Shown here: in pieces, positions 34,819 to 46,033 of the stretch
Layout of the letters: each line of letters starts with the position of its first letter
Numbering within the stretch: the stretch's first letter is position 1
NCBI GenBank assembly: GCA_017311185.1
Contig: JAESUZ010005099.1
Coordinates: 62,001-126,000, forward strand
Direction: 5' to 3'
Length of the DNA: 64,000 nt
Origin: Proteles cristata cristata
Lineage: Eukaryota; Chordata; Mammalia; Carnivora; Hyaenidae
The notes under the pieces: model-generated
What the model was told of the DNA's origin: nothing
What the model saw: the letters and a program-made list of their open reading frames with translations, nothing else
Databases searched by the model: none
Position numbers and translations under genes: made by a program

Positions 34819-35189
34819 CTAGTCCATTTCGGTGCTTGCATAGGCTTGTGAACAGATTAGCCAAGGTGGTAGAGTAGAGGTTCTCCATGAGCCCAGAAAC
34901 ATGGGTTTTCTCTCATGCATCAAATTTGGCTAGTTTGCTGCCAAACATCCAACCTGTCAGCAGCAGATACAACACTGAGCCTTTAATATGCAATCACCCC
35001 TCAAGGAGACCAACCACCCACTGGTTGCCAAGTTGGTTACATTGGAACACTTTCACCCTGAAGATAGTACAAATCTTTTCTTATTGGGTTATTGGGGTTA
35101 ATACACACTCCAGGCATGGTTTGCCTTCCCCACACACTGCCACACATAGAAACGTGGACTGAGGGCTCAGAGTGGCTGGCTGATTATCA

Positions 35190-35332
35190 CGATGAGTAAA
35201 GGATTTCACATCCCTTTACATCAACAGATCGGCTTGATAGTAAGGAGGTATAAAAATGGACATGTGACCATTGGGTATGCTAATGCTACTGGAGTATTAT
35301 CCACAAACCACATTGGAATGATTGTTGGGAGC
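35190..35332 (+). mobile_element. Possible ERVL internal piece, 5' of the nested LTR
   Basis: Sequence up to GGAATGAT resumes after the nested LTR at 36426. Diverged; the ERVL assignment is clearer on the far side (36432-37690). Confidence 0.35.
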
Positions 35333-36425
35333 CACTCTGAGCCCACTAGTCGAGAAAACTCCTGGTGAGGTTAAAGCAAGTTTGTACAGTCTCTTGCCCA
35401 TCAGATGATGACCGATATCCACCCCCACTCAATTATTTCTGCTTGAGCACTGACCCCTAAGGAACCTTGTTGATCAATATCAGGAGTGACTTGTCCTCTT
35501 ATTCCAGCCCTGGTATGATGATTGCACCTTGTGAAGGAACTTATTGTGGGAACTTCTTGTTTCGATTATGGGAACAGACATCGTGTCTCCAGCAGGTCCT
35601 GTTTCTCTCCATACTTCTCTTGAGCTATGAACAGGCTAATAATGACCCTGACTCATAAAAGATTGACCTTTACATGTACAGTTCTGTTTCTACTGTTGCG
35701 TTAGTCCAAGATGTTCATACAGCTCAACATGTAAATCAACTAACCAAAAATGTCTTTCATGCCCTAGCTATTCAAGAAATCATAAAAGCAGACACAAAGG
35801 TAAATGCACTCGAAGAGGCTATTCTATGTATTGGAAATGAGCTAAACTCTTTAAAGGTATGGTTGACTCTCTGGTGCAATAAAGCATATAACTGGAAAAT
35901 CAAGTCTTGCCCAGAGACAAAGAGCCTAACTTAGAGAGAAGGAACAGATAAGGGCAGAAGATAAGTTACTACATACACCTTTGCTAACTGACGGTGTATA
36001 GCAGCCCCTTCCCTAAGGCCTACATTCCACAAACACCTTCCCTTACCCTGGAAGCTGTGATGAGGATGGATAAGAGTATCTACAAACCTATGACTTAATC
36101 TTAGCGTTATCAAAATGTGAACACCTTGTTATTTTCTTAGTTACTCAACCTCACTATAATTGGAGCAGTTCTGTAAGAAGACTTCTGTAAAACCTGTTTC
36201 TGTACATTTTCCAAAAACATCTTCTCACAAAGAGCTATCCATTGTAAAAATTCCATTTCCTGATGCCATGTTAACATTTGACCTATAAATAAAGACACCA
36301 AAACCGACAGGATGGAGATCCTGCCTGGTGATCAGAAACGATCTTGGGGCTCTCTCAACTCTCTCTCTCGCTGACACTGTCCATCCTTCAGGGACCCCTG
36401 GACCTGCTGGAGCTGGCCTCCGACA
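35333..36425 (+). mobile_element. Class II (ERVK-type) LTR insertion with env-TM-like segment, 6-bp TSD
   Basis: Begins TGTTGGGAGCC, a usual start of class II ERV LTRs, and ends CCGACA, giving TG...CA termini. It is flanked by a perfect 6-bp repeat AATGAT (35327-35332 and 36426-36431), the duplication size expected for this class. An AATAAA lies at 36288-36293. The 3' half from about 35905 matches, in reverse, the two LTRs at 56079-57140 and 60967-61931. The middle holds an env-like frame (separate entry). It sits inside older ERVL-like DNA. It is either a full LTR variant or a provirus collapsed to LTR-env-LTR. Confidence 0.85.
35674..35934 (+). pseudogene. Betaretrovirus-like env transmembrane fragment
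   Basis: An 86-codon open frame within the LTR insertion. Residues about 10-72 look like the ectodomain coiled-coil and following Cys-containing segment of a betaretroviral Env transmembrane subunit. There is a heptad pattern of Leu/Val/Ile, then Gly-Asn-Glu-Leu and Leu-Lys, then a Cys with Tyr and Trp at the usual spacing. The fusion peptide, membrane anchor and surface subunit are absent and the frame ends at a stop soon after, so it cannot act in entry. Found by eye. Confidence 0.6.
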
Positions 36426-36431
36426 AATGAT

Positions 36432-37690
36432 CACCTAAAGTTTTAGCTAAAGCACCAGTTTAGGGATAGTGCTCTGAGAGATTGGAGAACTATTCTTTAT
36501 GATGCTATGTTCCTACTGTATAAAATACACGGACCTGGGAGCCAAGGGGTGGAAGTAGGGCTATCTCCCCATCGACTCTCACCTTCAGCGACTCCCTTGG
36601 ATGTCCTCACACTGTTCTGGACTGGAGGTCTCAGTTCCCCTTGAAGGGAAAGGAAAGGAGGGCACTGCTACTCGGGAAACACAGAGGTTTTCACCTAACC
36701 TGACGTTACATAGCTCACCTGGTCATTTGGAGGTCCTCATGCCAGAAGACCAGAAGATCAAGAAGGGAGTCACAACACTGGCAGGGGCAATCAATTGTGA
36801 TTATCGTGAGGATAAAAGGTGATTGCTACCTCATGGGCACTGGGAAAATATGGCTAAATTTCCGGGGATCCACTGGGATGGCTTTTAGTGTTTTTGCGGC
36901 AGTGATTACTGTAAAAAGGCAAGTGTAACAACTATGGCCTGACGAAGGAAGAATACTCAGGGGCTTAGACCCCTCAGGGATAAAGATCTTGGTTATCTCA
37001 CAGAGATAGAAACTTAGACCAATAGATGGATTAGTCAGCGGTTGAGAGGATCAAGAATGAGTGGTATGGAAAGTAGATGGAGAGAGATAGTATATGTGAA
37101 TTACAGCCATGAAATCAACTATTGCAATTACAATTTGTCTCACTAATCTTTTTATTAATCTTTTTTTAAGTACTAGTGATCTGGGTAGATTTGACACAGA
37201 CCATAAGTGGATACCAGCAGTGCAAGGGATGGGCCATACAGTGGCTATTGGTGTTCTATTAATAAATCCTTGACAGTCACGTCTACATACTGAAAACCCC
37301 AGCAACCGTAAGGACTACTTTCAGGCCATGGGAACACATGTGGCCAGTGTACAGGGCTAGCCAGATGTGCTGGAGAGTTAATATCCCCAAAGCAGCCCTT
37401 ACTCAGTGATGAACGATGAGTTTACGGGTGAATTGTTCAGTTCCTTCATGCTTCACTTGGAATAACTCCAAAGGGTATGCAATGCTGTCTCCCAGAGTTA
37501 CCAGCTAGATTAAGCTCCAACTGCCAATGGTATGAATTGGCCTGTTGACAACATCCTGTATTGGCTTCCTTCCCTCTCCTGATTCACTTCCTACCAACGT
37601 TTCCTGGAATGACCTGCAAATAAACTACTTACACACAAATCCTTGTATTGGAATGGACTTTCAGAGATCTCAAACCAAGATACAGGAATT
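36432..37690 (+). mobile_element. ERVL (class III) 3' internal fragment and LTR
   Basis: Diverged ERVL pol-dUTPase end phrases: GATGCTATGTTCCTACTGTA, CTGGGAGCCAAGGGGTGGAA, ATCAAGAAGGGAGTCACAAC. It closes with an MLT2-like LTR end (TGCAAATAAACTACTTACAC, then CAAATCCTTGTATTGG at about 37615-37655). Frames are broken. ERVL lacks env, so the env-like piece upstream does not belong to it. Confidence 0.7.
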
Positions 37691-38013
37691 CAAATCATAG
37701 CACAAAGATGGAGATAATCTAGAAGAAATAATGGTGCTCCTGCTTCCATTGCTATCAAACTGGGTTTGGTGGAACACGGAATTTTCATAGCCTCATTAAG
37801 GACTGGTCACAACTGTCATGACTCCCTGCACATCTCTCTGATGGAGAGACTCAACCACCTACTTCTGGGTCACAGAGAACCCCTGCTTCTCAGACACGAC
37901 CTTGTCTGCGACAAGACCCTATTTTTTTTTACTCCCAGCTTAAGGACTCCAACTCTGGAATTACATAAGTATCTCTGTCACTGTGTCTGGAAAAGTAAAA
38001 TTCTAATGTATTT

Positions 38014-38233
38014 TTTTTAATGTTTTATTTATTTCTAGGAGAGAGAGAGAGAGAGAGAGACAGCGTGAGCAGGGGAGGGTCAGAGAGAGAGGGAGTCACA
38101 GACTGAAACAGGCTCCAGGCTCTGAGCTGGCAGTCAGCACAGGGCCCGACGCGGGGCTCGAACCCACGAACTGCGAGATCATGACCTAAGTGAAAGTCGG
38201 ACGCTTAACCGACTAAGCCACCCAGGCGCCCCT
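38014..38233 (-). mobile_element. Feliform tRNA-derived SINE
   Basis: Near-consensus antisense copy: TTTAATGTTTTATTTATTTC, (GA)n, and reversed head ACTAAGCCACCCAGGCGCCC. Confidence 0.96.
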
Positions 38234-38495
38234 CTAATGTATTTTTTAAAACATTCTTTGTTCAATAACACTTCCCCAAGATGGAATAAGAGTCAGGAAA
38301 ACAATTCTTCATATGAGTTGAGTGAGCAACTTAATGCTGGTGAGAACTCCCACCATAGTTGTTTAGTTTCCTGATGCAGCACAGACAAGGACTTTTTTTT
38401 TTTTAAAGAATCCATGGAAAATATGAACGTAGACACAACATGTTCCACTTCTGAATCTAGTCAGTGCTCTTTCCAGTTACAAACATCCATCTTTA

Positions 38496-38710
38496 GGGGC
38501 ACCTGTGTGGCTCAATGGGCTAAGTGTCCAACTCTTGATTTTGGCTCAGGTCATGATCTCACCATTCATGAGCTTAAACCCCACATTAGGCTCTGCACTG
38601 TCAATTCAGAGCCTGCTTGGGATTCTCTCTCTCTCTTCTTTTGCCCTCACCCCCACTGTATGTGTGTATGCATGTGTGTGTACACTCTGTCTCTCTCAAA
38701 AAATATATTT
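38496..38710 (+). mobile_element. Feliform SINE, first of a head-to-tail pair
   Basis: GGGGCACCTGTGTGGCTCAA head, TATGTGTGTATGCATGTGTG within the tail region, and AAAAAATATATTT at the junction with the next SINE. Confidence 0.93.
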
Positions 38711-38927
38711 GGGGTGCCTGCGTGGCTCAGTCGGTTAAGTATTGGATTTCAGCTCAGGACATGATCTCATGGTTTGTGGGTTCAAGCCCTGCGTCAAGCT
38801 CTGTGCTGACAGCTCGGAGCCTGGAGCCTGCTTCAGATTCTGTCTCCCTCTCTCTCTCCCCCTCCCCTGCTTACATTCTCTCTTTCTCCCTCCCTCTCAA
38901 AAATAAATAACATTGAAAAAAATATTT
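38711..38927 (+). mobile_element. Feliform SINE, second of a head-to-tail pair
   Basis: GGGGTGCCTGCGTGGCTCAG head starts immediately at the A-rich tail of the preceding SINE; ends CAAAAATAAATAACATTG. Suggests insertion into the first copy's poly-A. Confidence 0.95.
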
Positions 38928-39069
38928 TAAATCTATCTTTATCTCATCGGTATGTTGAGAAAATGTAGAAATGTAAAAAAATGGAATACATTAATATAAC
39001 AGGTATATTCCTATCATGCATAACTAATTGTTGATACTTTCGTATTTGTTTTGTCATTTTTATTTTTGT

Positions 39070-39254
39070 TTTATTTTTTAATGTTTTATTTATTTTTGAG
39101 ACAGAGCACGAGCAGGGGAGGGGCAGAGAGAGAGGGGGGACAGAGGATCAGAAGCGGGTCTGTGAGGACAGAGGACCTCGATCCCATGAACAGTAAGATC
39201 ATGACCTGAACCAAAGTCAGACGCTTAACTGACTGAACCACCCAGGCACCCCTG
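39070..39254 (-). mobile_element. Feliform tRNA-derived SINE
   Basis: TTTAATGTTTTATTTATTTT, GAGACAGAGCACGAGCAGGG and a reversed head CTGAACCACCCAGGCACCCC; part of the body is deleted. Two A-rich runs follow (39255-39310). Confidence 0.92.
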
Positions 39255-39582
39255 GGAAAAAAAAAAAAGAAAAATTTTTATTTTTGAAGGAAAAAAAAAA
39301 AGAAAAATAAGAGTCTGCTGTTGTCAGAAAGGAAACCGGCCACTTCCGCCCACCGCCCAAGGTCCGGCTCTCCTCTCCAAGATTGGGGCGTATCAAAAAT
39401 AAATTTGCTGGCTCCCTTTCCCCTTTATTTTCATCCCAGAATAGGACTCAGAAAACATTTCACATTTTCACATTTTCATTTGAAATTGTATAACCAAAGG
39501 CCTATTTTCTGAAAGGGAGACCAAAAGTCTTAGGAAAACTTTTCTCAGTGAGACATAATCAGCCATCCACCTGTCAGATCAT

Positions 39583-39599
39583 TTCCTGCTCTGAAGCAG
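39583..39599 (+). promoter_or_regulatory. Candidate promoter element upstream of TRAV38-1
   Basis: TTCCTGCTCTGAAGCAG, 92 bp before the leader ATG, resembles the elements at 7276-7292 and 46935-46951. Confidence 0.4.
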
Positions 39600-39674
39600 A
39601 AGTGCCCCGGAGCACAGAGGAGAACCCATATGAGAGCGAGATCCTGTTTTCATCTGCAAGGGAGAGCGGTCAGC

Positions 39675-40249
39675 ATGCTGCTGCTCGGCTTACTGTGGGC
39701 AGTCATGCTGTCCACCCGTGTCGGTAAGAAGGTGGGGGTCTTCATGTACGGTGTTATCCAATGGGGCTGTGAACCAGAGATTAATAGTGTAGGAACTGCA
39801 TCACCTCAGAGCCCAGCTATGGGGAGGCGGAAAGCTGATATGTGCTGCCTGCGGTTTGGATCCAGAGGAAAGGTGGTTGGGGATGGGATCAGCCTGTGAG
39901 TCTGCCTGCCTTATCTCTCTGGTGTGACACCTTCTCCTCTTTCCCACAGGATCCAGCACAGCCCAGACGGTCACTCAGACTCAACCACAAATGTCCGTGC
40001 AGGAGGCAGACACTGTGACCCTGGACTGCACGTTTGACACTAGTGACAGTGATTATTATTTGTTCTGGTACAAACAGCCTCCCAGCGGGGAGATGGTTCT
40101 CATTTTTCGCCAAGAAGCTTATAAGCAAGAGAACGCAACAAATGATCGCTTCTCTGTGAACTTCCAGAGGGCAGACAAATCCTTCAGTCTCAGGATCTCA
40201 GACTCCCGGCTGGAGGATGCTGCGATGTATTTCTGTGCTCTCAGGGAGG
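39675..40249 (+). CDS. TRAV38-1: TRAV38-1-like T-cell receptor alpha V segment
   Basis: Leader exon 39675-39723 (MLLLGLLWAVMLSTRV) with donor GTAAGA, a 226-bp intron, and V exon 39950-40249 after TTTCCCACAG. The joined frame gives GSSTAQTVTQTQPQMSVQEA, LDCTFDTSDSDYYLFWYKQP with Cys23 and Trp41, RQEAYKQENATNDRFSVNFQ, and EDAAMYFCALREA with Cys104. AQTVTQ.QP.MSVQEA, YYLFWYKQPPS and RQEAYKQ.NAT are the TRAV38 signature. An upstream in-frame ATG at 39630 would lengthen the leader; 39675 gives the usual size. Frame is open. It differs from the TRAV38-2 V exon at 5 of 300 bases (one amino acid, Asp/Asn in CDR1), though the leaders are strongly diverged. Confidence 0.95.
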
Positions 40250-40288
40250 CACAGTGACAGGAGCAACCAGGAGAGGCTTACAGAAACC
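40250..40288 (+). other. V-type 23-RSS of TRAV38-1
   Basis: Consensus heptamer CACAGTG at 40250-40256, 23-bp spacer, nonamer ACAGAAACC at 40280-40288 (8 of 9). Confidence 0.95.
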
Positions 40289-40728
40289 TCAGACCTCAGC
40301 ATCTGTGCAGAGGTCGGGGGTGGGAGGAGTGGCGAGGGCACCAGGAATATAGAAAATCTTTGACTTCTCTTGGAATAAAAGCTCCTTCCGTGTGAATATA
40401 AGAAACACAGAGAGACGGGTATCTGTAAACTACAATCCTTAAAATAACAGTAAAAATGATAACATATATGGTGTTTTCCAGTTTTACAAAGTTATCTTCA
40501 TACATTCTGTCACACGTAACCCTTATCGCTTTGTCTGGTATATGTGACAGATCAGACTTCCTAAGAATGTCCTCTGCCCGGCAAATCTTTATGATTTGCC
40601 TGGCAGCTCATACTTCCAAAATTGATAATGTTTTCCATTTTGCTAGTTGGTGTTTCTTTTTATTGCCCATCCATGTCCAAAACTGAATCTCTCTGGACAA
40701 GGTACCCATTTTAGAATACAGTGGGCGT

Positions 40729-40950
40729 GGGGCGCCTGGGTGGCTTAGTCGGTTAAGCGTCCGACTTTTGCTTAGGTCATGATCTCGCGGTTCGTGGGTT
40801 CGAGCCCCGCGTCGGGCTCTGTGGTGACTGCCAGCTCAGAGCCTGGAGCCTGTTTCAGTCTGTGACTCCCTCTCTCTCTGACCCTCTGCTGCTCACGCTG
40901 TCTCTCTCTCTATCTCCTAGAAATAAATAAAAAACATTAAAAAAAAAAAG
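40729..40950 (+). mobile_element. Feliform tRNA-derived SINE, near consensus
   Basis: GGGGCGCCTGGGTGGCTTAG head, GCGTCCGACTTTTGC, full CT tail, AAATAAATAAAAAACATT and poly-A. One of the least diverged copies in the window. Confidence 0.97.
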
Positions 40951-40999
40951 AATATAATGGGCGTGACAGCTGAAAGCATGACCAAGGAAAGGGTCCACT

Positions 41000-42300
41000 G
41001 GCCCTTCCATAGACCTAAAAGTTGACCTAGACCCATGGTACCTAGGTCAGATGACTTAGAAGAAGGATGGAATGGCTTATTAAAGGCTCAGTTAAGAAGC
41101 CTGCTCAATGGCATCACCCTTTGCGGTTGGAATGCTATGTTCCTGGAAGTGGTAGTGTTCATTAAACCAATGGCTGATATATGGTGCTCTGTCACCCTAA
41201 TTAAAATATGCAAATTTAGAAATGAAGAACTGGAAGTATACTAGACTCTTGTACTATCACTCCTTGTAACTCACTTCCAGAATTTGTGTTGCCCTTTTCT
41301 ACAGCCTTAGGCTCTGCTGGATTAAAGGTCCTAGGACCCAGAGGAAGAATGCTTCCACCAGAGACTTCAGGAAGAGTTCCACTGAACTTGCCTCTCTGAC
41401 TGCCGCCTATGCCATTTTGAACTCCTTGTGCCAATTGTCCAGTAGGCAAAGAAAGGAGGAATGACTGACTCTGATTATCATGGAGCATTGAGTTATTACA
41501 CGGTGAGGGCAAAGAGGAATGTGTCATGCCCAATAAAAGCCGCAAGTGGCAATTGTGGCTTGAAAAGGACAAAGTGAGCAAGAACAGAGACCCCTGAGCA
41601 ATGAAGGTCTGGGTCCCCCTATCAGGCAAGTAATCTAGATCCAGTGAAGTCCCATCCAAAGGCAAGGAAACCTACAGAGTGTGGTGGGGGAGGGAGAAGA
41701 GTTTTAATTATAGCCTTGGTACCAGTTAGAGAAGCCGGGCCTGAAGGTCATATCGTACAACCCTCCAGTATTAAGTGTGTTAGATGGATTTCAGCCCACC
41801 ACAACCTTGAAGACTCTGTGACACAGTGAAAATTATACAGGGTGAATCCTCACCTGAGTAGTGCAAAGAAAGCATTGTCATCAAGATCTGATGTGCTTTG
41901 TGGTCATGTCCAAATGCCCAGCTTTGATCCTATCAAGAGGTATGTAGATAATTCCGTGGACAAGCTGATAACATCCAACATTATACATGCACAGTGTATT
42001 TTTTACTTCTTATGCCGGAGCCCTCTCTGACTCCTCAGGAGCTCACTCAGGCTGTGGATAAACACAGGAGAATTACCACCCCCGCTGGCAAGTCTCAACC
42101 AGTGGGGAGAGAGGACCACGGCCTGCCTGCCTTCTAGCAGAGGGTCCCAGAGGGGCTTCCTGTGTGTTAACCAGGAGATCCTGGCAGAATCAAGTCCCAA
42201 TTTTATGCTACCTATTTTCTCACTCCTGCTACCTCAGATCTTTTCCAAATAAACTACCTTCACTTGAGTCCTTGCTTCAGTCTCTATTTGGGGTGGAAGA
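41000..42300 (+). mobile_element. Second ERVL (class III) 3' internal fragment and LTR
   Basis: ERVL-like phrases: CTGATATATGGTGCTCTGTC, then AGCCTTAGGCTCTGCTGGAT and GGTCCTAGGACCCAGAGGAA with GAATGCTTCCACCAGAGACT. A late stretch (GGTCTGGGTCCCCCTATCAG at about 41608) and an LTR-like end (CCAAATAAACTACCTTCACT at about 42246) follow. Broken frames. Same strand and layout as the copy at 36432-37690 but clearly diverged from it. Confidence 0.7.
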
Positions 42301-42880
42301 CAAAATTAACACATTCTTTGAAAATTTAATAGAGAAAGAACAGAAGAGAGTTCAAGATGAACTTTACTGGGCTGGTTGCTAATAACAGCAAGTGGGTACT
42401 TGAGTGATTAATTGGAAACATAGAAGATGTCACCTTAATTTTTCAAAAGACGGTGAAACAGATCACATATATGAAACTCCAGGCCCTGCAGATGTGTGAT
42501 CACATCTTTTTATCACACAAAAACTTTACATACCAAATTAAACTCTTCTCATTAACTCCTTCCCTATGTCTGCTTACCCTCTACTATTTAAACCTCATTC
42601 TTACTTCTTCCCCAAACATAGCTCTATTCCAGTCTATTCTCCTCATGGAACCATAAACACTTCAAGCTCTTGCATTTCTTTTCTACTTGTTCCACTCACC
42701 CAAATTTCCCTTTTAGGTGTATCTCAGGCTAGCTAAATCATATTAGTCCTATATAAGCACAATTTAAGGCTCTATCTCCTCCAAAGGTTCATCTCTAACA
42801 GAGAATCCTTGAATTCCTTTTCTTCTAATGTCTTGCAATTAGATATTGAATCTAAACAAAACAATTTGACTCGTAGTGAT
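42300..42880. other. Intergenic, nothing recognised
   Basis: No V segment or clear repeat seen. Confidence 0.4.
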
Positions 42881-42884
42881 GTAC

Positions 42885-43103
42885 TTTTTCTTAGAGAGAG
42901 AGAGAGCATGCATGCGCATTTGCACGCAACCAGGGGAGAGGGGCAGAAGGGCAGAGGGAGAGAAAGAGAGAGAGAATCCCAAGCAGGCTGCAAACTCAGC
43001 ATGGAGCCCAACCAATGCAGGCTCGATTCCGTGATCTAGGGATCACGACTTGAGCCAAAATCAAGAGTCAGATGCTTAACCAACTGAGCCTCCCAGGTGC
43101 CCG
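42885..43103 (-). mobile_element. Feliform tRNA-derived SINE
   Basis: Antisense copy with long GAGAGA block, AATCCCAAGCAGGCTGCAAA and reversed head ACTGAGCCTCCCAGGTGCCC. Confidence 0.92.
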
Positions 43104-43104
43104 T

Positions 43105-44090
43105 GACTTACCTTCTTAAAGCATTTGCTACTGTTTCAAGGTACCAATATAACTTTTTATTCTAGTCTCTAGGAGGACAGAATTTTGCCTTGTATAGTTC
43201 AGCATTCCTCAGTGCTCTTGACACAGTGTCAGGCACATGGTAATTGTTCGATAAAGCTAAAGATTATGCTTAGAATGTATTTCATAATCATCATATATTC
43301 ATGACAGTATATTAAGGGGGAAAATCGGTACATTCTAACCTTGTCACAGAAGGTTTCTTTGAAAACGTAAGACAGGATTAAAGGTAGGATTTTTAAAAGC
43401 TGTGATAAAGAGGAGAATAAGGTATATTTTAAATACCAAGTTCTTATCATTGAGTGTAAACAGAATTCTGAAATTTATATAAACAGATTACTTCTAGAAC
43501 AGACTTCTTGACAAAACCAAGTTCTTCCTGTGTATAGGAGTGAATCAGAGGAATTACCTCTGTTATTATTTCTTCAACCTGAAGAGGGCACCGCTTGCAT
43601 TCATTGACAACAGTTATTTGCAAAAGCTTGTCTTCCTATTCCAGAATATATGTCCCTCATATGTATGAAAACACTGGAATAAACCCTTCTTTATCTGAAA
43701 AGCCTAGGTCAGATTTCCACATTCCGGAATCACATCTTCCATGGACTTAGGAAGGCCAAATACAAAGAAGCTTCTAGGAGCCACATTTATGATTTGGTGG
43801 CTTCAGCAGGGAGAATTTATGTCATTAGGAACCCAGAGGACCCAGAAGGCTCCAAGAACTAGTGTCTATCTTTTGTCGAAGGGACTCAAAGAACACATGA
43901 ATTTTTTAATCCGCCCTTCAACATTTTCTTTTAATGAACATTAATCATCAAATGAAAAAAGAGAAAAATCCTTCCTAAAACTGATCATCCAAGGAAGAAA
44001 GAATTTTAATATTTACTATAATCACGTTAACAGTGTTTCAGATCCACAGGTGTGGTATGGAAAGTATGTATAATAAATCTGCTTTTGATT
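43105..44090. other. Intergenic, nothing recognised
   Basis: Spacer between TRAV38-1 and the V relic; no repeat family or gene named with confidence. Confidence 0.4.
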
Positions 44091-44099
44091 TTATTCTGG

Positions 44100-44220
44100 T
44101 TCAACAGGGCTTTGGAGCACAAGGGGTGATCCTGGGTTAGTCTCAGCTCCACTTCTCCCTGCACATCCAGATCGTGCACTTGAGAGACTCAGCCACCTAA
44201 CTCTGTGCTTAAGGAAGCTC
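44100..44220 (+). pseudogene. TRAV relic (framework 3 remnant)
   Basis: A degenerate 3' part of a V exon. In one frame from 44147 it reads LHFSLHIQIVHLRDSAT, then a stop at 44198-44200 where Tyr or Phe is expected, then LCA with the Cys codon at 44204-44206 and another stop. This is the 'xFSLHI...DSATYLCA' end of a TRAV framework 3. A TTCAACAG acceptor-like site lies at 44100-44107, but Cys23, Trp41 and the leader are missing and no RSS follows. HFSLH and DSAT-LCA also occur in TRAV37, so it may be a decayed TRAV37 duplicate. Confidence 0.65.
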
Positions 44221-46030
44221 ATGGGCCCCAGAGAGCACCTAAGTGCACTGGGACTTTCTCCCTGCATTAGGACCACCACTCGGAAGCTAGTAAATAGTCC
44301 CCATCATCTCCTCTGACAAACAAAAATTGTAAATGAATATAAAGAATATAAATAAAACTTTAAAAAAAGATTTTTACAAGTTCTTTTGTTCACTGTATTT
44401 CCAAATAAGCAAATGAGATCATGAGAATACTATGCATGAGATGGCAGAGGTGAGTGGGGCGGGAACCCTCAGTATTCTTCAGGCAAGATCCACCCCGCCA
44501 AAAGAGAGCATCTTGATGTCTGGACCAGCGTCTCCCACTTGGGCCATTGGTTGTTAAAGCACCTTCGTTTCTGCCTCTGTAAAAGTTCTTCCATGAGAAT
44601 GTGAGAGTAGACATGTGATGTCCACATATTTTTCTCCTAGTTTTTACTTTTTAGAGTCTAACTAGCTAACTCTTGTGAGAAATCCTACAATGGTAGTTGC
44701 CAGATGCTGTTGATAGCCCAAGGGAGCACAGTAGACTTTCTCAGACTGCCCAGATGGGGCACTGCTTTTTGTGTTTTAACCTCTTCCTCTCTTCTCTTCA
44801 CCCTTCCTTTCCTTGCTTAATCACCGATAATCTGGCTTTGCTCACCACCTTGTATAGATTTCCTAAACAACCTAATCACTCTTCTTACTTAAAATAAAAA
44901 ACAAGGTTTCCTAAACTACCTAATCACTGTTCTTACTTAAAATAAAAAACAAAACCCCCCAAAACAAAAGCAAGGATAATCTAGACATAATATCTATTTT
45001 TTTTTAAAAAAGGAAAAGGCAGCTTTTATGGGCATCCCCATATTTTGCCACTTGAAAGTCCTTTCATATGAATTACCTTATTCCATCCTTAGAGTTCAAC
45101 AGCCTGATCAGCTGTGACAGCTAGGGACTGACCAGATGATGGATAGAAGATATTAAAATTCTGATTGGTGGGGCCCAGAGGATCAGGAAAAGATCTAAAA
45201 CACAGCACAATAGACCTTCTGGTTAGGGATCCCCAAATATCATTATGTGTACAGTGAACACGGGAGGAGGCAGAAAACATTCCCTCCTGAGAGCCTCATT
45301 TGTGAATTCATAGCTTCAGTGGGACTGAGATGGAGACAAGAGACAGTCCATCATCTAGAGTCTTCTATAAAGACTAAAGAAAAAGAGGGAGAAATTGTAA
45401 AATAATCACATTTTTACAAATGTTGTATGACCCTGACCAGAAAATAGTAGTCATGGTAGAAATTTAGTCACTAGACAAACAGGAAGAAGGACCATACCAA
45501 CTACAGCAATTCGCCAGGTTGTGCTTTAAGTTTTCTGATGTTAACAGCAGTGTCAGTGGCAAATGCCTACCACATTTCCCAAGTGGCACTAACAAATAGG
45601 TTGGGGGAATTATGGCCACCATGCCCTACACAGCAAGACGGTTTTTAACTTTCCTTTTGTTCCCCTTTCTTTTATGCAGAGGGAAAGTTTACATAAAGCT
45701 GGACAACAGAGATGGCCTTTTCTCAGACTGGATGACAAAAACTCAGGAGGAAGAGAAAATTAATGCAAATGAGTGATTCCATACATCGTGAGTTTTCCTT
45801 TTAGCTCAATTGCCTCCTCATAGGAGAAGCGTGCATGAGGAAAAATGGTGTGCCAATGAAACATTGTCAAATGGGCAGCACAGACTGTTCCCAGGTAAGT
45901 TTTATACCAATTGTTCTGATTCTTCATTCGCACGGCCATAAGTACATATGCACAAAAGTCCTTATGGGAACATTTGCCATCGGTATTTTAGAGCTCCTTG
46001 ACACCACCTAAGCCAGATATTCTTTAAAAA
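44221..46030. other. Intergenic, no gene
   Basis: No V segment seen between the relic and TRAV38-2. A nearly exact 46-bp direct repeat (CCTAAACAACCTAATCACTC.. and CCTAAACTACCTAATCACTG..) lies at about 44860-44955. AT-rich ends. Confidence 0.45.
44860..44955 (+). repeat. Short tandem duplication of about 46 bp
   Basis: TTTCCTAAACAACCTAATCA with TTCTTACTTAAAATAAAAAA after it is repeated at once with two small changes. Confidence 0.85.
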
Positions 46031-46033
46031 GTT

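Noticed and set aside
41216..41665. 149-codon - strand frame
   Set aside because: Lies antisense within ERVL-derived sequence; no function indicated.
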